DNA of 60,860 nucleotides, from the NCBI GenBank assembly GCA_944326095.1, contig CALVCO010000004.1:1-60860 (forward strand). Direction: 5' to 3'. The translations under genes and the position numbers were made by a program. This stretch comes from an uncultured Erysipelotrichaceae bacterium (GTDB lineage: Bacteria > Bacillota_I > Bacilli_A > Erysipelotrichales > Erysipelotrichaceae). Position 1 is the stretch's first letter; every line of letters starts with the position of its first letter. This document shows, piece after piece, positions 8,094-16,578 of this stretch. Below the pieces are notes generated by a model. It saw only the letters and a program-made list of their open reading frames with translations, searched no databases and was not told the origin of the DNA.

Positions 8094-9551
8094 CTATTTT
8101 TCTAGATTTTCAATAGAAGATTTTATACGACGTAAAGTTTCTTCTTTTTGTAAGATATGACTAATTTCAATAGCTCCACCTGGGGTAAATTGTTTATTAG
8201 TTAAAGCAACTCTTATAGGATATAAAAGTTGACCATTTTTCACTCCTAATTTGCTAACTAAATTCATTAAAGTATCATGTAGACTTTCTTCTGACCAATC
8301 TTCTAAGTTATTTAATGTTTCATAAGCAGCTTTTAATGAAGTTAAAGCTATTTCTGGATTAGTTTTCATTTTTTTGTTGGTATATAAGTCAATATTAAAC
8401 TCAGGATAGTTATCGAAGAAATCTAACATTTCATCAATATCATTTAAAGTATTAGCACGTTGTTGTAATATCTTAGCAATTGCTAGATGATCATAATTAC
8501 CTTTTACTGCATTTTGAATATGTTTTTCTACTAATTTTAAATAATCATGAATTTCCATATTACGTAAGTAAATGCCATTCATCCATGTTAATTTATCAAT
8601 ATCAAATATAGCACCGCTTGTACCAATTCTTTTTACATTAAATGCTTGTACTAGTTCATCTAAAGAATATATTTCTTGATCGGTTTCTGGTGACCAACCA
8701 AGTAGGGCAATATAATTAATGATAGCTTCAGGAAGATATCCTTTCGCAACTAAATCTTGGAAGCTTGCATCACCATTTCTTTTGGATAATTTATGATGTT
8801 CATCCTTCATAACGGGAGGGCAATGAATATAAGTAGGAATATCCCATCCAAATGCTTCGTAAATTAAGTTATATTTTGGTGTGCTAGAAAGATATTCATT
8901 TCCTCTTACAACATGCGTTATATTCATTGTATGATCATCAATGATATTCGCAAAATTATAAGTAGGGAAGCCATCAGATTTTAATAATATAGATTCATCT
9001 AATGTACTATTTTCTACTGTTATATCACCATAAACTTCATCATGGAAAGTTGTTGTACCATCTTGTGGAATATTTTGACGAATAACATAAGGCTCACCAT
9101 TGGCTATTCGTTGCATAACTTCTTCTTTAGATAAGTGTTTGCAAGGATCATCATAAATAAAAGATTCGCCACGAGCTGTAGCTATTTCTCTTTGTTGTTC
9201 AATTTGTTCTTCATTGCAGAAACAATAGTGGGCTCCACCTAATTCTACTAACTTTTCTGCATATTTTTTATAAATACCTGATTTCATTCTTTCTGATTGA
9301 ACATATGGGCCATATTCTCCACCTACATCAGGTCCTTCATCATGCTTTAAACCACATTGTTTTAAAGTATCATAAATAATGTCTGTAGCACCTTCAACCA
9401 AACGCCCTTGATCAGTATCTTCAATTCTTAACATGAAAACACCATTAGGATCTTTTTTTGCAACCAAATATTCATAAAGGGCAGTTCTTAAATTTCCGAT
9501 ATGCATATAACCGGTTGGGCTTGGTGCAAATCTAGTTCTAATATTTGTCAT
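8094..9551 (-). CDS. gltX: Glutamyl-tRNA synthetase
   Basis: GltX charges tRNA-Glu, and in many Firmicutes also tRNA-Gln for later amidation. The class I signature is present as APSPTGYMHIGNLRTALYEY (residues 9-28), and the KMSKS loop as KLSKRNGD near residue 255. The C-terminal helical anticodon-binding region is complete; the length of 485 is normal. It heads a two-gene minus-strand unit with the femAB-like gene and faces a tRNA-Glu gene. No T-box was seen upstream. Confidence 0.97.
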   Translation of the reverse strand: MTNIRTRFAPSPTGYMHIGNLRTALYEYLVAKKDPNGVFMLRIEDTDQGRLVEGATDIIYDTLKQCGLKHDEGPDVGGEYGPYVQSERMKSGIYKKYAEKLVELGGAHYCFCNEEQIEQQREIATARGESFIYDDPCKHLSKEEVMQRIANGEPYVIRQNIPQDGTTTFHDEVYGDITVENSTLDESILLKSDGFPTYNFANIIDDHTMNITHVVRGNEYLSSTPKYNLIYEAFGWDIPTYIHCPPVMKDEHHKLSKRNGDASFQDLVAKGYLPEAIINYIALLGWSPETDQEIYSLDELVQAFNVKRIGTSGAIFDIDKLTWMNGIYLRNMEIHDYLKLVEKHIQNAVKGNYDHLAIAKILQQRANTLNDIDEMLDFFDNYPEFNIDLYTNKKMKTNPEIALTSLKAAYETLNNLEDWSEESLHDTLMNLVSKLGVKNGQLLYPIRVALTNKQFTPGGAIEISHILQKEETLRRIKSSIENLEK

Positions 9552-9636
9552 ATTTTTTTATTACTCCCTTAAACATAGATATTTTACTCTATATTACTTT
9601 TACTTTCAAAGGTTTTATATGTTTTTTTTAATATTG

Positions 9637-9645
9637 TGTTATAAT
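9637..9645 (+). promoter_or_regulatory. Extended -10 promoter for rdgB
   Basis: TGTTATAAT lies 28 bases before the rdgB ATG, in the divergent gap with gltX. No clear -35 box accompanies it. Confidence 0.5.
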
Positions 9646-9672
9646 TTTTAAGGAAAGTTATTGAGGTATTAG

Positions 9673-10257
9673 ATGAATATTTTTATTGCTAGTGCAAATA
9701 AGCATAAAATTGAAGAATTTAAAGAAATGCTAGAACCTTTAGGCTATGAAATTAGTAGTTTAAATGATTTAGATGAAGATATTGAAATAGAAGAAAATGG
9801 CCATAGTTTTGAAGAAAATGCTTTGATTAAAGCGCGATATATTGCTAAAAAATTTGGTATTATTGCGATTAGTGATGATAGTGGTTTAGAAATTGATGCA
9901 TTAAATAAACAACCAGGTATTTATAGTGCACGTTTTTTAGGACATGATACTTCTTATGATTATAAAAATTTAGAAATCTTAAAGATGATGAAAGATAAAA
10001 AAGATCGTACATGTCGATTTATTTGTGCGATTGCCTTATGTTATCCTGATGGTAAAGAATATGTCTTTACAGGAAGTATTGAAGGAACTGTAGCATATGC
10101 TATTGAAGGCCCTAATGGTTTTGGTTATGATCCTATTTTTTATTATGAACCTTTTAAAACAACTTTAGCTAATGTTGATCCTTCTAAAAAGAATCAGGTT
10201 AGCCATCGTCATAATGCCTTAGTAAAACTATTGGAGTTTTTAAATGAAAGCAAATAA
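9673..10257 (+). CDS. rdgB: XTP/dITP diphosphatase (RdgB/HAM1 family)
   Basis: This enzyme hydrolyses non-canonical purine triphosphates (ITP, dITP, XTP) to monophosphates and keeps them out of nucleic acids. Family motifs are SANKHKIEEF at the N-terminus, ENALIKA, ISDDSGLEIDAL, PGIYSARFLG, and GPNGFGYDPIFYY near the C-terminus. All the expected acidic residues are present, and 194 residues is the normal length. Its 3' end overlaps the next gene by 14 bases. Confidence 0.96.
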   Translation: MNIFIASANKHKIEEFKEMLEPLGYEISSLNDLDEDIEIEENGHSFEENALIKARYIAKKFGIIAISDDSGLEIDALNKQPGIYSARFLGHDTSYDYKNLEILKMMKDKKDRTCRFICAIALCYPDGKEYVFTGSIEGTVAYAIEGPNGFGYDPIFYYEPFKTTLANVDPSKKNQVSHRHNALVKLLEFLNESK

Positions 10258-10906
10258 AATTATTTATTATATAGCCTGTATATCATTTATAATTGTAGTA
10301 TTATTATCATGTATTGATTTTTGGGCTTTTAATGATGTTTTCTATGCTTATGAATTTAAACAAAATACTACTGCTGAAACAATTGGCATATCTAATGACG
10401 AATTAAATCAAGTAACTAATCAACTTTTAGATTATATTAAAGATGATAGAGAAGATTTAAATATTCAAGCTAATATAAAAGGGGAATATCGCGAAGTATT
10501 TAATGATAAAGAAAAATTACATATGGTAGATGTTAAAAATTTATATTTAAATGCTATGAATGTAAGAAATATTAGCTTTATTATTTTTATTTTAGGTTTT
10601 ATTATTAATAAATTTGCAAATGTTGGCTTAATATTTAATTGTTTTAAGAAAAGTTTAATTGTTTTTATATCATGTATTGGAGCATTAAGTTTTTATGCTT
10701 TATTGGATTTTAATAGTTTTTGGATAAATTTTCATTATATATTTTTTACCAATGATTTATTCTTTTTAAATCCAAATACAGATATATTAATACAGATTGT
10801 TCCTGAGCGTTTTTTCTTTGATTTAGTATTTGTTATTATCATAACTTTTATATTTATTTTAAGTTTAACATATTATGGTTTAAAAAAAGGAGCAGATAAT
10901 CAATGA
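10244..10906 (+). CDS. DUF1461/TIGR01906-family integral membrane protein
   Basis: The 220-residue protein has an N-terminal membrane segment, an extracytoplasmic stretch containing IGISNDELNQVTNQLLDYI and HMVDVKNLYL, and further membrane segments at about 105-125, 130-150 and 190-212. This arrangement and the D-V-K-x-L signature fit the DUF1461 family, whose function is unknown. It is wedged between rdgB and trmL with overlaps on both sides, so it is cotranslated with them. No catalytic motif is evident. Confidence 0.7.
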   Translation: MKANKIIYYIACISFIIVVLLSCIDFWAFNDVFYAYEFKQNTTAETIGISNDELNQVTNQLLDYIKDDREDLNIQANIKGEYREVFNDKEKLHMVDVKNLYLNAMNVRNISFIIFILGFIINKFANVGLIFNCFKKSLIVFISCIGALSFYALLDFNSFWINFHYIFFTNDLFFLNPNTDILIQIVPERFFFDLVFVIIITFIFILSLTYYGLKKGADNQ

Positions 10907-11409
10907 TAAATGTTGTATTATATGAACCAGAAATTCCCCAAAATACTGGGAATATCATGAGAACTTGTATGGCAGCCAATTGCCATTTACATCTTATAGA
11001 ACCATTAGGTTTTAGCATGGACGAAAAACATTTACGTCGATCAGGTATGGATTATCGTAAAGTATGTGATTATACAATTTATCCTAATTGGGAAGATTTT
11101 AAAAATAAAAATAGAGGACAATATATTTTTATTACTAGATATGGTAAAAACCCACCATCGTCTTTTGATTATAAAACTATTGAAGGGGATATATATTTAA
11201 TTTTTGGAAAAGAAAGTACAGGAATACCTAAAGAAATTTTATCAAAAGATCTTGAACATTGTTTTCGTTTACCAATGGTTCCTAATGCTCGTAGCTTGAA
11301 TCTTAGTAATTGTGTTGCAATATGTGTTTATGAAGTCTTAAGACAATTAGATTATCCAAATTTAAGCAAGTCTGAATGTATTAAAGGCGAAGATTGGTTA
11401 GAAAAATAG
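10903..11409 (+). CDS. trmL: tRNA (cytidine/uridine-2'-O-)-methyltransferase TrmL
   Basis: TrmL methylates the ribose of the wobble nucleotide of certain tRNA-Leu isoacceptors. The SPOUT-class trefoil-knot motifs are present: EPEIPQNTGNIMRTCMAANC at the start, LIFGKESTGIP near residue 100, and ARSLNLSNCVAICVYE near the C-terminus. The 168-residue length is typical of the minimal SpoU enzyme. It overlaps the DUF1461 gene by 4 bases (ATGA type). Confidence 0.95.
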   Translation: MINVVLYEPEIPQNTGNIMRTCMAANCHLHLIEPLGFSMDEKHLRRSGMDYRKVCDYTIYPNWEDFKNKNRGQYIFITRYGKNPPSSFDYKTIEGDIYLIFGKESTGIPKEILSKDLEHCFRLPMVPNARSLNLSNCVAICVYEVLRQLDYPNLSKSECIKGEDWLEK

Positions 11410-11417
11410 GTGATATT

Positions 11418-11594
11418 ATGTTAGAAAATATGAATGATTTTTTGTCATTTGCTTTTTTACTATTTATTATTGTTGCTTGTTTAATATTTATGATTTCCGT
11501 ATTTAGTAAGCATCATGCTAAAAAAATCCAACAAATGGAAGATGAATATTATAAATTTACTGATGATAATGAAGACAATGATGAATATGAATAG
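11418..11594 (+). CDS. Small single-span membrane protein, unknown
   Basis: I choose the ATG at 11418, which follows AGGTGATATT, giving 58 residues. One membrane helix (about residues 9-29) is followed by a short basic segment, KHHAKKIQQ, and a very acidic tail, DDNEDNDEYE. No family is recognised. It sits 8 bases after trmL in the same direction. Small membrane proteins with charged tails are often partners or regulators, but nothing here shows a specific role. Confidence 0.65.
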   Translation: MLENMNDFLSFAFLLFIIVACLIFMISVFSKHHAKKIQQMEDEYYKFTDDNEDNDEYE

Positions 11595-11670
11595 GCATTA
11601 TGATTGCTAAAAGTATCAATATTACTTATACTAGTATCGAATTAAAGTATAAATTAATAGGAGAGTTAAA

Positions 11671-12150
11671 ATGTTTAGAGAAGAATTAAAAAGTGAAAAT
11701 GCACCTAAGGCAGTTGGTCCTTATTCTTGTGGTTTAAAATTAGGTGATTTTATTTATATTTCTGGTCAATTACCAATAGATGCAAAAACTGGAGAAATGG
11801 GAAAGACTATTGAAGAACAAACTAGTCTATGCTTACAAAATATTAATGCTTTATTACAAGAAAAATATTTAGAACCTCGTCATGTAGTTAAAACTACTAT
11901 ATATTTAACTGATTTAGCTAATTTTGATGTGGTTAATAAAAAATATGGAGAATTTTTTAATGCTCCTTATCCTGCTAGATCTTGTGTTGAAGTAAAAGCT
12001 TTGCCTAAAAATGCTATGATTGAAATTGAATGTTTTGCTATTGATACTTTAGCCTTAGAAAATATTCAAGGATGTTGTGGTGGCAATTGTAATGATCAAA
12101 ATTCTTGCCAATGCGATGGTAACTGTCATGAAGACTGTGGCAATTGTTAA
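11671..12150 (+). CDS. RidA-family reactive-intermediate deaminase with cysteine-rich tail
   Basis: RidA proteins hydrolyse reactive enamine/imine products of PLP enzymes. The core is canonical: APKAVGPYSCGLKLGDFIYI, SGQLPIDAKTGEMG, and PARSCVEVKALPKNAMIEIE with the conserved active-site arginine. A normal RidA ends near residue 128. Here about 30 residues follow, with eight cysteines and a histidine in the last 25, a possible metal-binding or redox tail. The tail's DNA overlaps the start of the next gene by 23 bases. The serine dehydratase encoded at 35.8 kb is Fe-S rather than PLP dependent, so no direct substrate link is implied. Confidence 0.9.
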   Translation: MFREELKSENAPKAVGPYSCGLKLGDFIYISGQLPIDAKTGEMGKTIEEQTSLCLQNINALLQEKYLEPRHVVKTTIYLTDLANFDVVNKKYGEFFNAPYPARSCVEVKALPKNAMIEIECFAIDTLALENIQGCCGGNCNDQNSCQCDGNCHEDCGNC

Positions 12151-12577
12151 ATATGATAAATTAAATAAAGAAACTATAATAGTAACCTTAGATGGAAATT
12201 CGCAAGTTGTTGCCCAAAAACCATTTAAGGTTATTTCATATTGGTGCTTAGAAAATGGATCTAGCATTCAAGGAAGAATCGATGCATTTAGATATGCATT
12301 AAATGCTAGACAAAAATGTTGTATTTATGTTAATGATTATACATTATTAATGCCTACAACCAGTTTATCCAACGATGATTGTATTTATATTAATTATCAT
12401 GCTTTATATTCTTATCATCAAGTTGATCAACAAAAAACTTCTTTGATATTTTTCAATGGGCAAAAAGAAATAATTAATTTTAATTATCGTATTATTAATA
12501 AACAATTTAAAAGATCAAAAGCTTATTTGCAATATTTAGAAGAAAAAAGGAGGAATTTTCAACAATGGATGTTTTAA
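12128..12577 (+). CDS. ComK-like competence transcription factor
   Basis: The 149 residues from the ATG at 12128 contain the ComK pattern: ENGSSIQGRIDAFRYALNAR (GSS and R-x-D-A region), a Y-T-L-L-M-P-T centre in place of the F-L-F-P-T of Bacillus ComK, DDCIYINYHALYS matching the C-x-W-I segment, and LIFFNGQKEI. ComK activates the late competence genes. It is shorter than Bacillus ComK (192) and lacks the C-terminal MecA-binding region. Its start lies inside the ridA tail and its 3' end overlaps rmuC. comEA and comEC occur at 32.5 kb. The start has a weak ribosome binding site; ATG 12116 is an alternative. Confidence 0.72.
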   Translation: MKTVAIVKYDKLNKETIIVTLDGNSQVVAQKPFKVISYWCLENGSSIQGRIDAFRYALNARQKCCIYVNDYTLLMPTTSLSNDDCIYINYHALYSYHQVDQQKTSLIFFNGQKEIINFNYRIINKQFKRSKAYLQYLEEKRRNFQQWMF

Positions 12578-13668
12578 TTATCATATTTGTTTTAATTATT
12601 CTTTTATTTATTGCAATATTATTTAAATTTTATAATGATCGCCAACAAGCTATTTTTAAACAATCATTACAAGAATTTCAGAAACAACAATATCAAGATA
12701 TTAGAAATATACAAGATAATTTAGATCAAAATTTATATGATTTTGAACATAAATTAGTTAATAGTTTAAAACAAGATATACATCTTTTAAATAATACAAC
12801 TTATGATCGTTTAGTAACAATTGAAAATCAATTGCATTCTAGTCTTCAACAAACATATGAAAAGACTAATCGCTCATTTAATGATTTACTTAAACAAATG
12901 ACTAAAATTGATGTTACTCAAGAAAGTTTAAAAACCTTAGCTAAAGATATTAATTCTTTACAAAATGTATTAACTGATAAAAAATCTCGTGGTACATGGG
13001 GTGAAATAGAATTATATACATTATTATCTAATATTTATGGCGATAATGATCATCAATATATGAAACAATATCGTCTTTCTAATGGTAATATAGCCGATGC
13101 TGTAATATTCGCTAGTGAACCACTAGGCATTATTTGTATTGATTCAAAATTCCCTTTAGAAAATTTTAATCGTATGATGAATGATAATAACAGTGAACAA
13201 GAACGTTTAAAAGCTAAACAAGCATTACGTAAAGATATTATAAAACATATTGATGATATTTCTTCTAAGTATATAATTTCTCAAGAAACAGCTGAAATTG
13301 CTTTTATGTTTGTTCCAGCAGAAGCAATATTTGCTTATATTTATGGTAAACTTGATGATGTTGTTCAACATGCTTATAATGCCCATGTTTTCATTGTTTC
13401 ACCAACTACTTTGATGGCATATATAACGGCGATTAAAGCAATTTATTTACAACAAGAAAGAAATAGTAAGGTAAAACTCATTCAACAAGAATTTGTAAAA
13501 TTATCAAAAGAATTTGAGCGTTTTGCACAAAGATATGATAATATTAATAAGGATTTTGAAAAAACATATAAAGATATGCAAGATCTATTAATTACAAATC
13601 AAAAAATTATTAATCGTTTTAAACAAATTGAACAAGTTAAGCTAAAGGATGAAGACAATGATATTTAA
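12565..13668 (+). CDS. rmuC: DNA recombination protein RmuC
   Basis: The protein has an N-terminal membrane helix (residues 2-22), a long coiled coil to about residue 130, and the conserved RmuC nuclease-like domain starting at SRGTWGEIELYTLL (about 139) and including CIDSKFPLENF and AFMFVPAEAIFAYI. RmuC limits inversions and acts in DNA repair; its fold is related to restriction endonucleases. GGAGG lies just before the start and inside the comK-like gene. A link to competence through this overlap is only suggested. Confidence 0.92.
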   Translation: MDVLIIIFVLIILLFIAILFKFYNDRQQAIFKQSLQEFQKQQYQDIRNIQDNLDQNLYDFEHKLVNSLKQDIHLLNNTTYDRLVTIENQLHSSLQQTYEKTNRSFNDLLKQMTKIDVTQESLKTLAKDINSLQNVLTDKKSRGTWGEIELYTLLSNIYGDNDHQYMKQYRLSNGNIADAVIFASEPLGIICIDSKFPLENFNRMMNDNNSEQERLKAKQALRKDIIKHIDDISSKYIISQETAEIAFMFVPAEAIFAYIYGKLDDVVQHAYNAHVFIVSPTTLMAYITAIKAIYLQQERNSKVKLIQQEFVKLSKEFERFAQRYDNINKDFEKTYKDMQDLLITNQKIINRFKQIEQVKLKDEDNDI

Positions 13669-14518
13669 TTTAAAAGAAGATTATAAAAAAGTGATAATGG
13701 TTATTATTTCCGCGTTGATATATACAATTGCCATGAATAGTTTTGTTACTAGTGGTAATTTATTTCCTGCCGGTTTTGCTGGAATATCACGTATAATATC
13801 TTTGATTTTATCATCATATTTTAATATAAATATTGAATTTGGTTATATCTTTTTCATTTTAAATGCCTTAGTTACCTTATTAGTATTTAAAAAATTGGGT
13901 AAAAAGTTTTTAATACTTACAGTTATATGGTATACACTAACTTCAATTTTAACTGCATATTGCCCCAAAGTTGAAATTACCGAAGATTTATTATTAATTT
14001 CTGTATTTGGAGGGATATTGAATGGTTTAGCAGTAGGTATTGCTTTAAAAAATGGTGCTAGTAGTGGAGGTACAGATTTTATCGCCATTGTAGCAAGTAT
14101 GAAATATAACAAGCCTACATGGAATTATGTAATGGTATTTAATGGTTTGATTCTATGTGTTGCAGGTCTATTATTTGGTTGGAATCAAGCGTTATATTCG
14201 ATTATTTATCAATTTGTTAGTACACAAGTTATTAACACTTTACATCAGCGCTATAAATTATCTAATTTATTTATTATTACGGAAAAACCTGAAGAAGTAT
14301 CCCAAGCCATATTTAAAGAATTTAGACATGGTATTACTAAGATTAATGGAATAGGTGAATATAGTCATAAAGAAAAAAGTTTATTATTTATGACCATAAA
14401 CACTTATCAGCTAAAAGGTGTTACAGAAATTATAAAATCCGTAGATGATCATGTATTTATTAGTATATCTGCTAGCAATGGTATAGTAGGTAATTATTAT
14501 CAAAAACCAATCGAATAA
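13658..14518 (+). CDS. YitT family membrane protein (DUF161 + DUF2179)
   Basis: Five or six hydrophobic segments span residues 10-190, with the glycine-rich GVALKNGASSGGTDFIAI-like loop typical of YitT. A soluble DUF2179 domain follows (YKLSNLFIITEKPEEVSQAI to the end). The role of YitT proteins is unknown; transport has been proposed. I prefer the ATG at 13658, 8 bases after AAAGGA, to the one at 13649. The gene overlaps the rmuC end and closes this unit at a nested terminator. Confidence 0.88.
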   Translation: MIFNLKEDYKKVIMVIISALIYTIAMNSFVTSGNLFPAGFAGISRIISLILSSYFNINIEFGYIFFILNALVTLLVFKKLGKKFLILTVIWYTLTSILTAYCPKVEITEDLLLISVFGGILNGLAVGIALKNGASSGGTDFIAIVASMKYNKPTWNYVMVFNGLILCVAGLLFGWNQALYSIIYQFVSTQVINTLHQRYKLSNLFIITEKPEEVSQAIFKEFRHGITKINGIGEYSHKEKSLLFMTINTYQLKGVTEIIKSVDDHVFISISASNGIVGNYYQKPIE

Positions 14519-14523
14519 AATTA

Positions 14524-14584
14524 ATACGATTTATCTAGTGAAGCTGAATAATTTAGCTTGCACAAAGAAAATCGTATTTTTATA
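14524..14584 (+). terminator. Terminator after the yitT-like gene
   Basis: ATACGATTT (14524-14532) pairs with AAATCGTAT (14569-14577), followed by T-rich sequence. A second small hairpin, AAGCT/AGCTT, sits inside the loop. Confidence 0.7.
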
Positions 14585-14599
14585 TTAAAAATTATCTTT

Positions 14600-15085
14600 T
14601 AAAATAGAGAAGAAGTAATTATTTATTATAAATTTGATTATAAAATTTATGAATTTCTTCTAATGCTTTTTCAGATGAATTACATGTTGCATTGAACAGA
14701 ATATAGCTGTTTTTTGATTTTATATGCATTTCCAAGATCAGGATGAATACTTAATATCAAAGATAATAACTGTCTATAATTAATATATTTTTTTAATCTC
14801 TTGTTATATTTAGCTTTGTTATATAATTCTATATCATTAGAAAATAATAGAAATTTCCATTGCTTTAATAGATAATATTAAAGGGATGATTTATCGTATG
14901 AGTTCAATATACGCATCCTTATTTTGTATACGCAATCATTTAGTAGCTTAATAACGTGGAAACTATCTACGCAAATGATTGCGTTTTTAAATCTGAGTTT
15001 TATGAATTCTTTATAAGGAAGATGCATATCGATATTTAGAATTATCAAAAACAGAATTTTTAGTATAAAACGAACCATTTGCTAC
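14600..15085 (-). pseudogene. Decayed ISL3-family transposase fragment
   Basis: Reading the minus strand gives the ISL3 transposase signature: LPYKEFIKLRFKNAIICVDS, then FHVIKLLNDCVYKIR. After a stop at about 14880 the same frame continues with KQWKFLLFSNDIELY and INYRQLLSLILSIHPDLG. A frameshift near 14690 leads to NATCNSSEKALEEIHKF, which matches the family C-terminus. The N-terminal half and the element ends are missing. It therefore cannot be active and marks an old insertion between the yitT-like gene and trpS. The rest of 14585-15240 holds nothing else I recognise. Confidence 0.75.
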
Positions 15086-15238
15086 AAAATAAAATAACTA
15101 TATGTATAAAAAATTAATCATACACAAGATCTTTTTTATCAATTGCCAATATAAAAAACTATATAAAATAAAATAGTGATTTAGTCCTCACTTAAAAGCT
15201 ATAGCGGAGTCATAAAGCATAAGAATTGAAATTATTCG

Positions 15239-15268
15239 CGAAAAAAAACTTGAATTTTTTTCAAGCTT
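15239..15268 (-). terminator. Terminator of trpS
   Basis: On the minus strand CTTGAA pairs with TTCAAG (15060s of this block: 15260-15265 with 15249-15254), followed by a run of T that ends at about 15240. Confidence 0.75.
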
Positions 15269-15269
15269 T

Positions 15270-16256
15270 TTATCTTATTTCAATACCGATTGTTCTTTGT
15301 ATTTGATCTAATTTTTTATGAGCAATTATTTGTGCTTTAGCTTTTCCTTTAGCTAATACATCTTCGATAATATCATTTTCTATAATATGATTATAGCGTT
15401 CTTGAATCTTACTTAATTCATCACAAACCACATCGGCAACATATTTTTTAAAATCACCATATCCTTTGCCATTAAACATATCAGTTATTTCTTCAAAACT
15501 TTGATTAGTTAAGGCACTTACAATGCTCATTAAATTTGAAATTCCTGGTTGATTTTCAGGATCAAATTGTACTTTAGCAACATCATCTGTTTTTGCGGAC
15601 ATAATTTTCTTTCTTACGCTTTTTAAATCATCTAATAGATAAATACATCCTTTATTTGTTTGTTCAGATTTACTCATTTTTTTAGTAGGGTCACTTAGAG
15701 ACATTATTTTAGCTCCAACTTTAGGTACTACTGGTTCAGGAATATTAAATGATTTACCATAGCGATTATTAAAGCGAATAGCAGTATCACGACATAATTC
15801 AACATGTTGTTTTTGATCTTCACCAACTGGGACATAATCAGCATCATACATTAAAATATCTGCACTCATTAAAGCAGGGTAGGTATATATTCCTCCACTA
15901 AGGCCTTGTTCTCCTTTAGCTAATTTATCTTTAAATTGAGTCATACGATTTAGTTCTCCTAAATAAGTGTTACAACACATGATAAAACCTAATTGAGCAT
16001 GTTCCATTACATCACTTTGCAAAAAGATACAACATTTTTCAGGATCTAAACCACATGCTAGATATAAAGCAACACAATCTTTTAAGTTCTTTCTTAATTC
16101 TTTAGGGTCATTATATACAGTTATACAATGAAGGTTGGCAATGAATACATATAAATCATATTCATCTTGATATTTAACAAAATTTCGTAAAGCTCCAATA
16201 TAATTTCCTAAAGTTAATTGTCCTGTAGGTTTAATGCCACTAAGCATTCTTTTCAT
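15270..16256 (-). CDS. trpS: Tryptophanyl-tRNA synthetase
   Basis: TrpS charges tRNA-Trp. The class I motifs are LSGIKPTGQLTLGNYIGALR near the start and KMSKS at about residue 200. The adjacent AGEDQKQH-like segment appears as PVGEDQKQHVELCRD. Length from the chosen start is 328, as usual. The start is the ATG at 16256-16254, preceded by AGGAGG. A longer open frame runs 25 codons further upstream but only translates the T-box leader and has no ribosome binding site. Confidence 0.97.
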   Translation of the reverse strand: MKRMLSGIKPTGQLTLGNYIGALRNFVKYQDEYDLYVFIANLHCITVYNDPKELRKNLKDCVALYLACGLDPEKCCIFLQSDVMEHAQLGFIMCCNTYLGELNRMTQFKDKLAKGEQGLSGGIYTYPALMSADILMYDADYVPVGEDQKQHVELCRDTAIRFNNRYGKSFNIPEPVVPKVGAKIMSLSDPTKKMSKSEQTNKGCIYLLDDLKSVRKKIMSAKTDDVAKVQFDPENQPGISNLMSIVSALTNQSFEEITDMFNGKGYGDFKKYVADVVCDELSKIQERYNHIIENDIIEDVLAKGKAKAQIIAHKKLDQIQRTIGIEIR

Positions 16257-16261
16257 GATTA

Positions 16262-16500
16262 AATTCCTCCTAAAATAAAAAAAGTACCCTTTATGGGACG
16301 AATAAATCGCGGTACCACCCATTTTATCCAATGATTTTGGATCACTTATTGATAACGGCCAAGTTTACCGAAGATAACTAACGCTATCTTGAGTATTACA
16401 AAAACCCAATTTCGAAATTAATAAATACTGATTTCCATCAACCATCAGTTTTCTATATTTATTTATTAATCCTACTTATTTTTTGATCATAACTCTTATT
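16262..16500 (-). promoter_or_regulatory. T-box leader of trpS (specifier UGG)
   Basis: The minus strand carries the T-box core GGGTGGTACCGCG (about 16323-16311), then a short hairpin and T-run at about 16296-16274. Further upstream is the stem I apical loop, CTGATGGTTGATGGAAATCAG-like (16451-16431). A TGG at 16408-16406, following GAAAT, is the likely specifier and fits trpS. Uncharged tRNA-Trp should stabilise the antiterminator and raise expression. Confidence 0.88.
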
Positions 16501-16546
16501 GATATTTAAACATATTTTATTTAATAATGCAAGATTAAGCTAATAA

Positions 16547-16555
16547 TGATATAAT
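16547..16555 (+). promoter_or_regulatory. Extended -10 promoter for spx
   Basis: TGATATAAT lies 24 bases before the spx start, in the divergent gap with the trpS T-box. Confidence 0.5.
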
Positions 16556-16578
16556 TAATTTAATTATGGAGGAAACTT

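Noticed and set aside
14157-14354. Second plus-strand frame inside the yitT-like gene
   Set aside because: It is a hydrophobic shadow of membrane-helix codons in the true frame.
16257-16331. N-terminal extension of trpS
   Set aside because: It translates the T-box leader, has no ribosome binding site, and AGGAGG lies at the right distance before the inner ATG.
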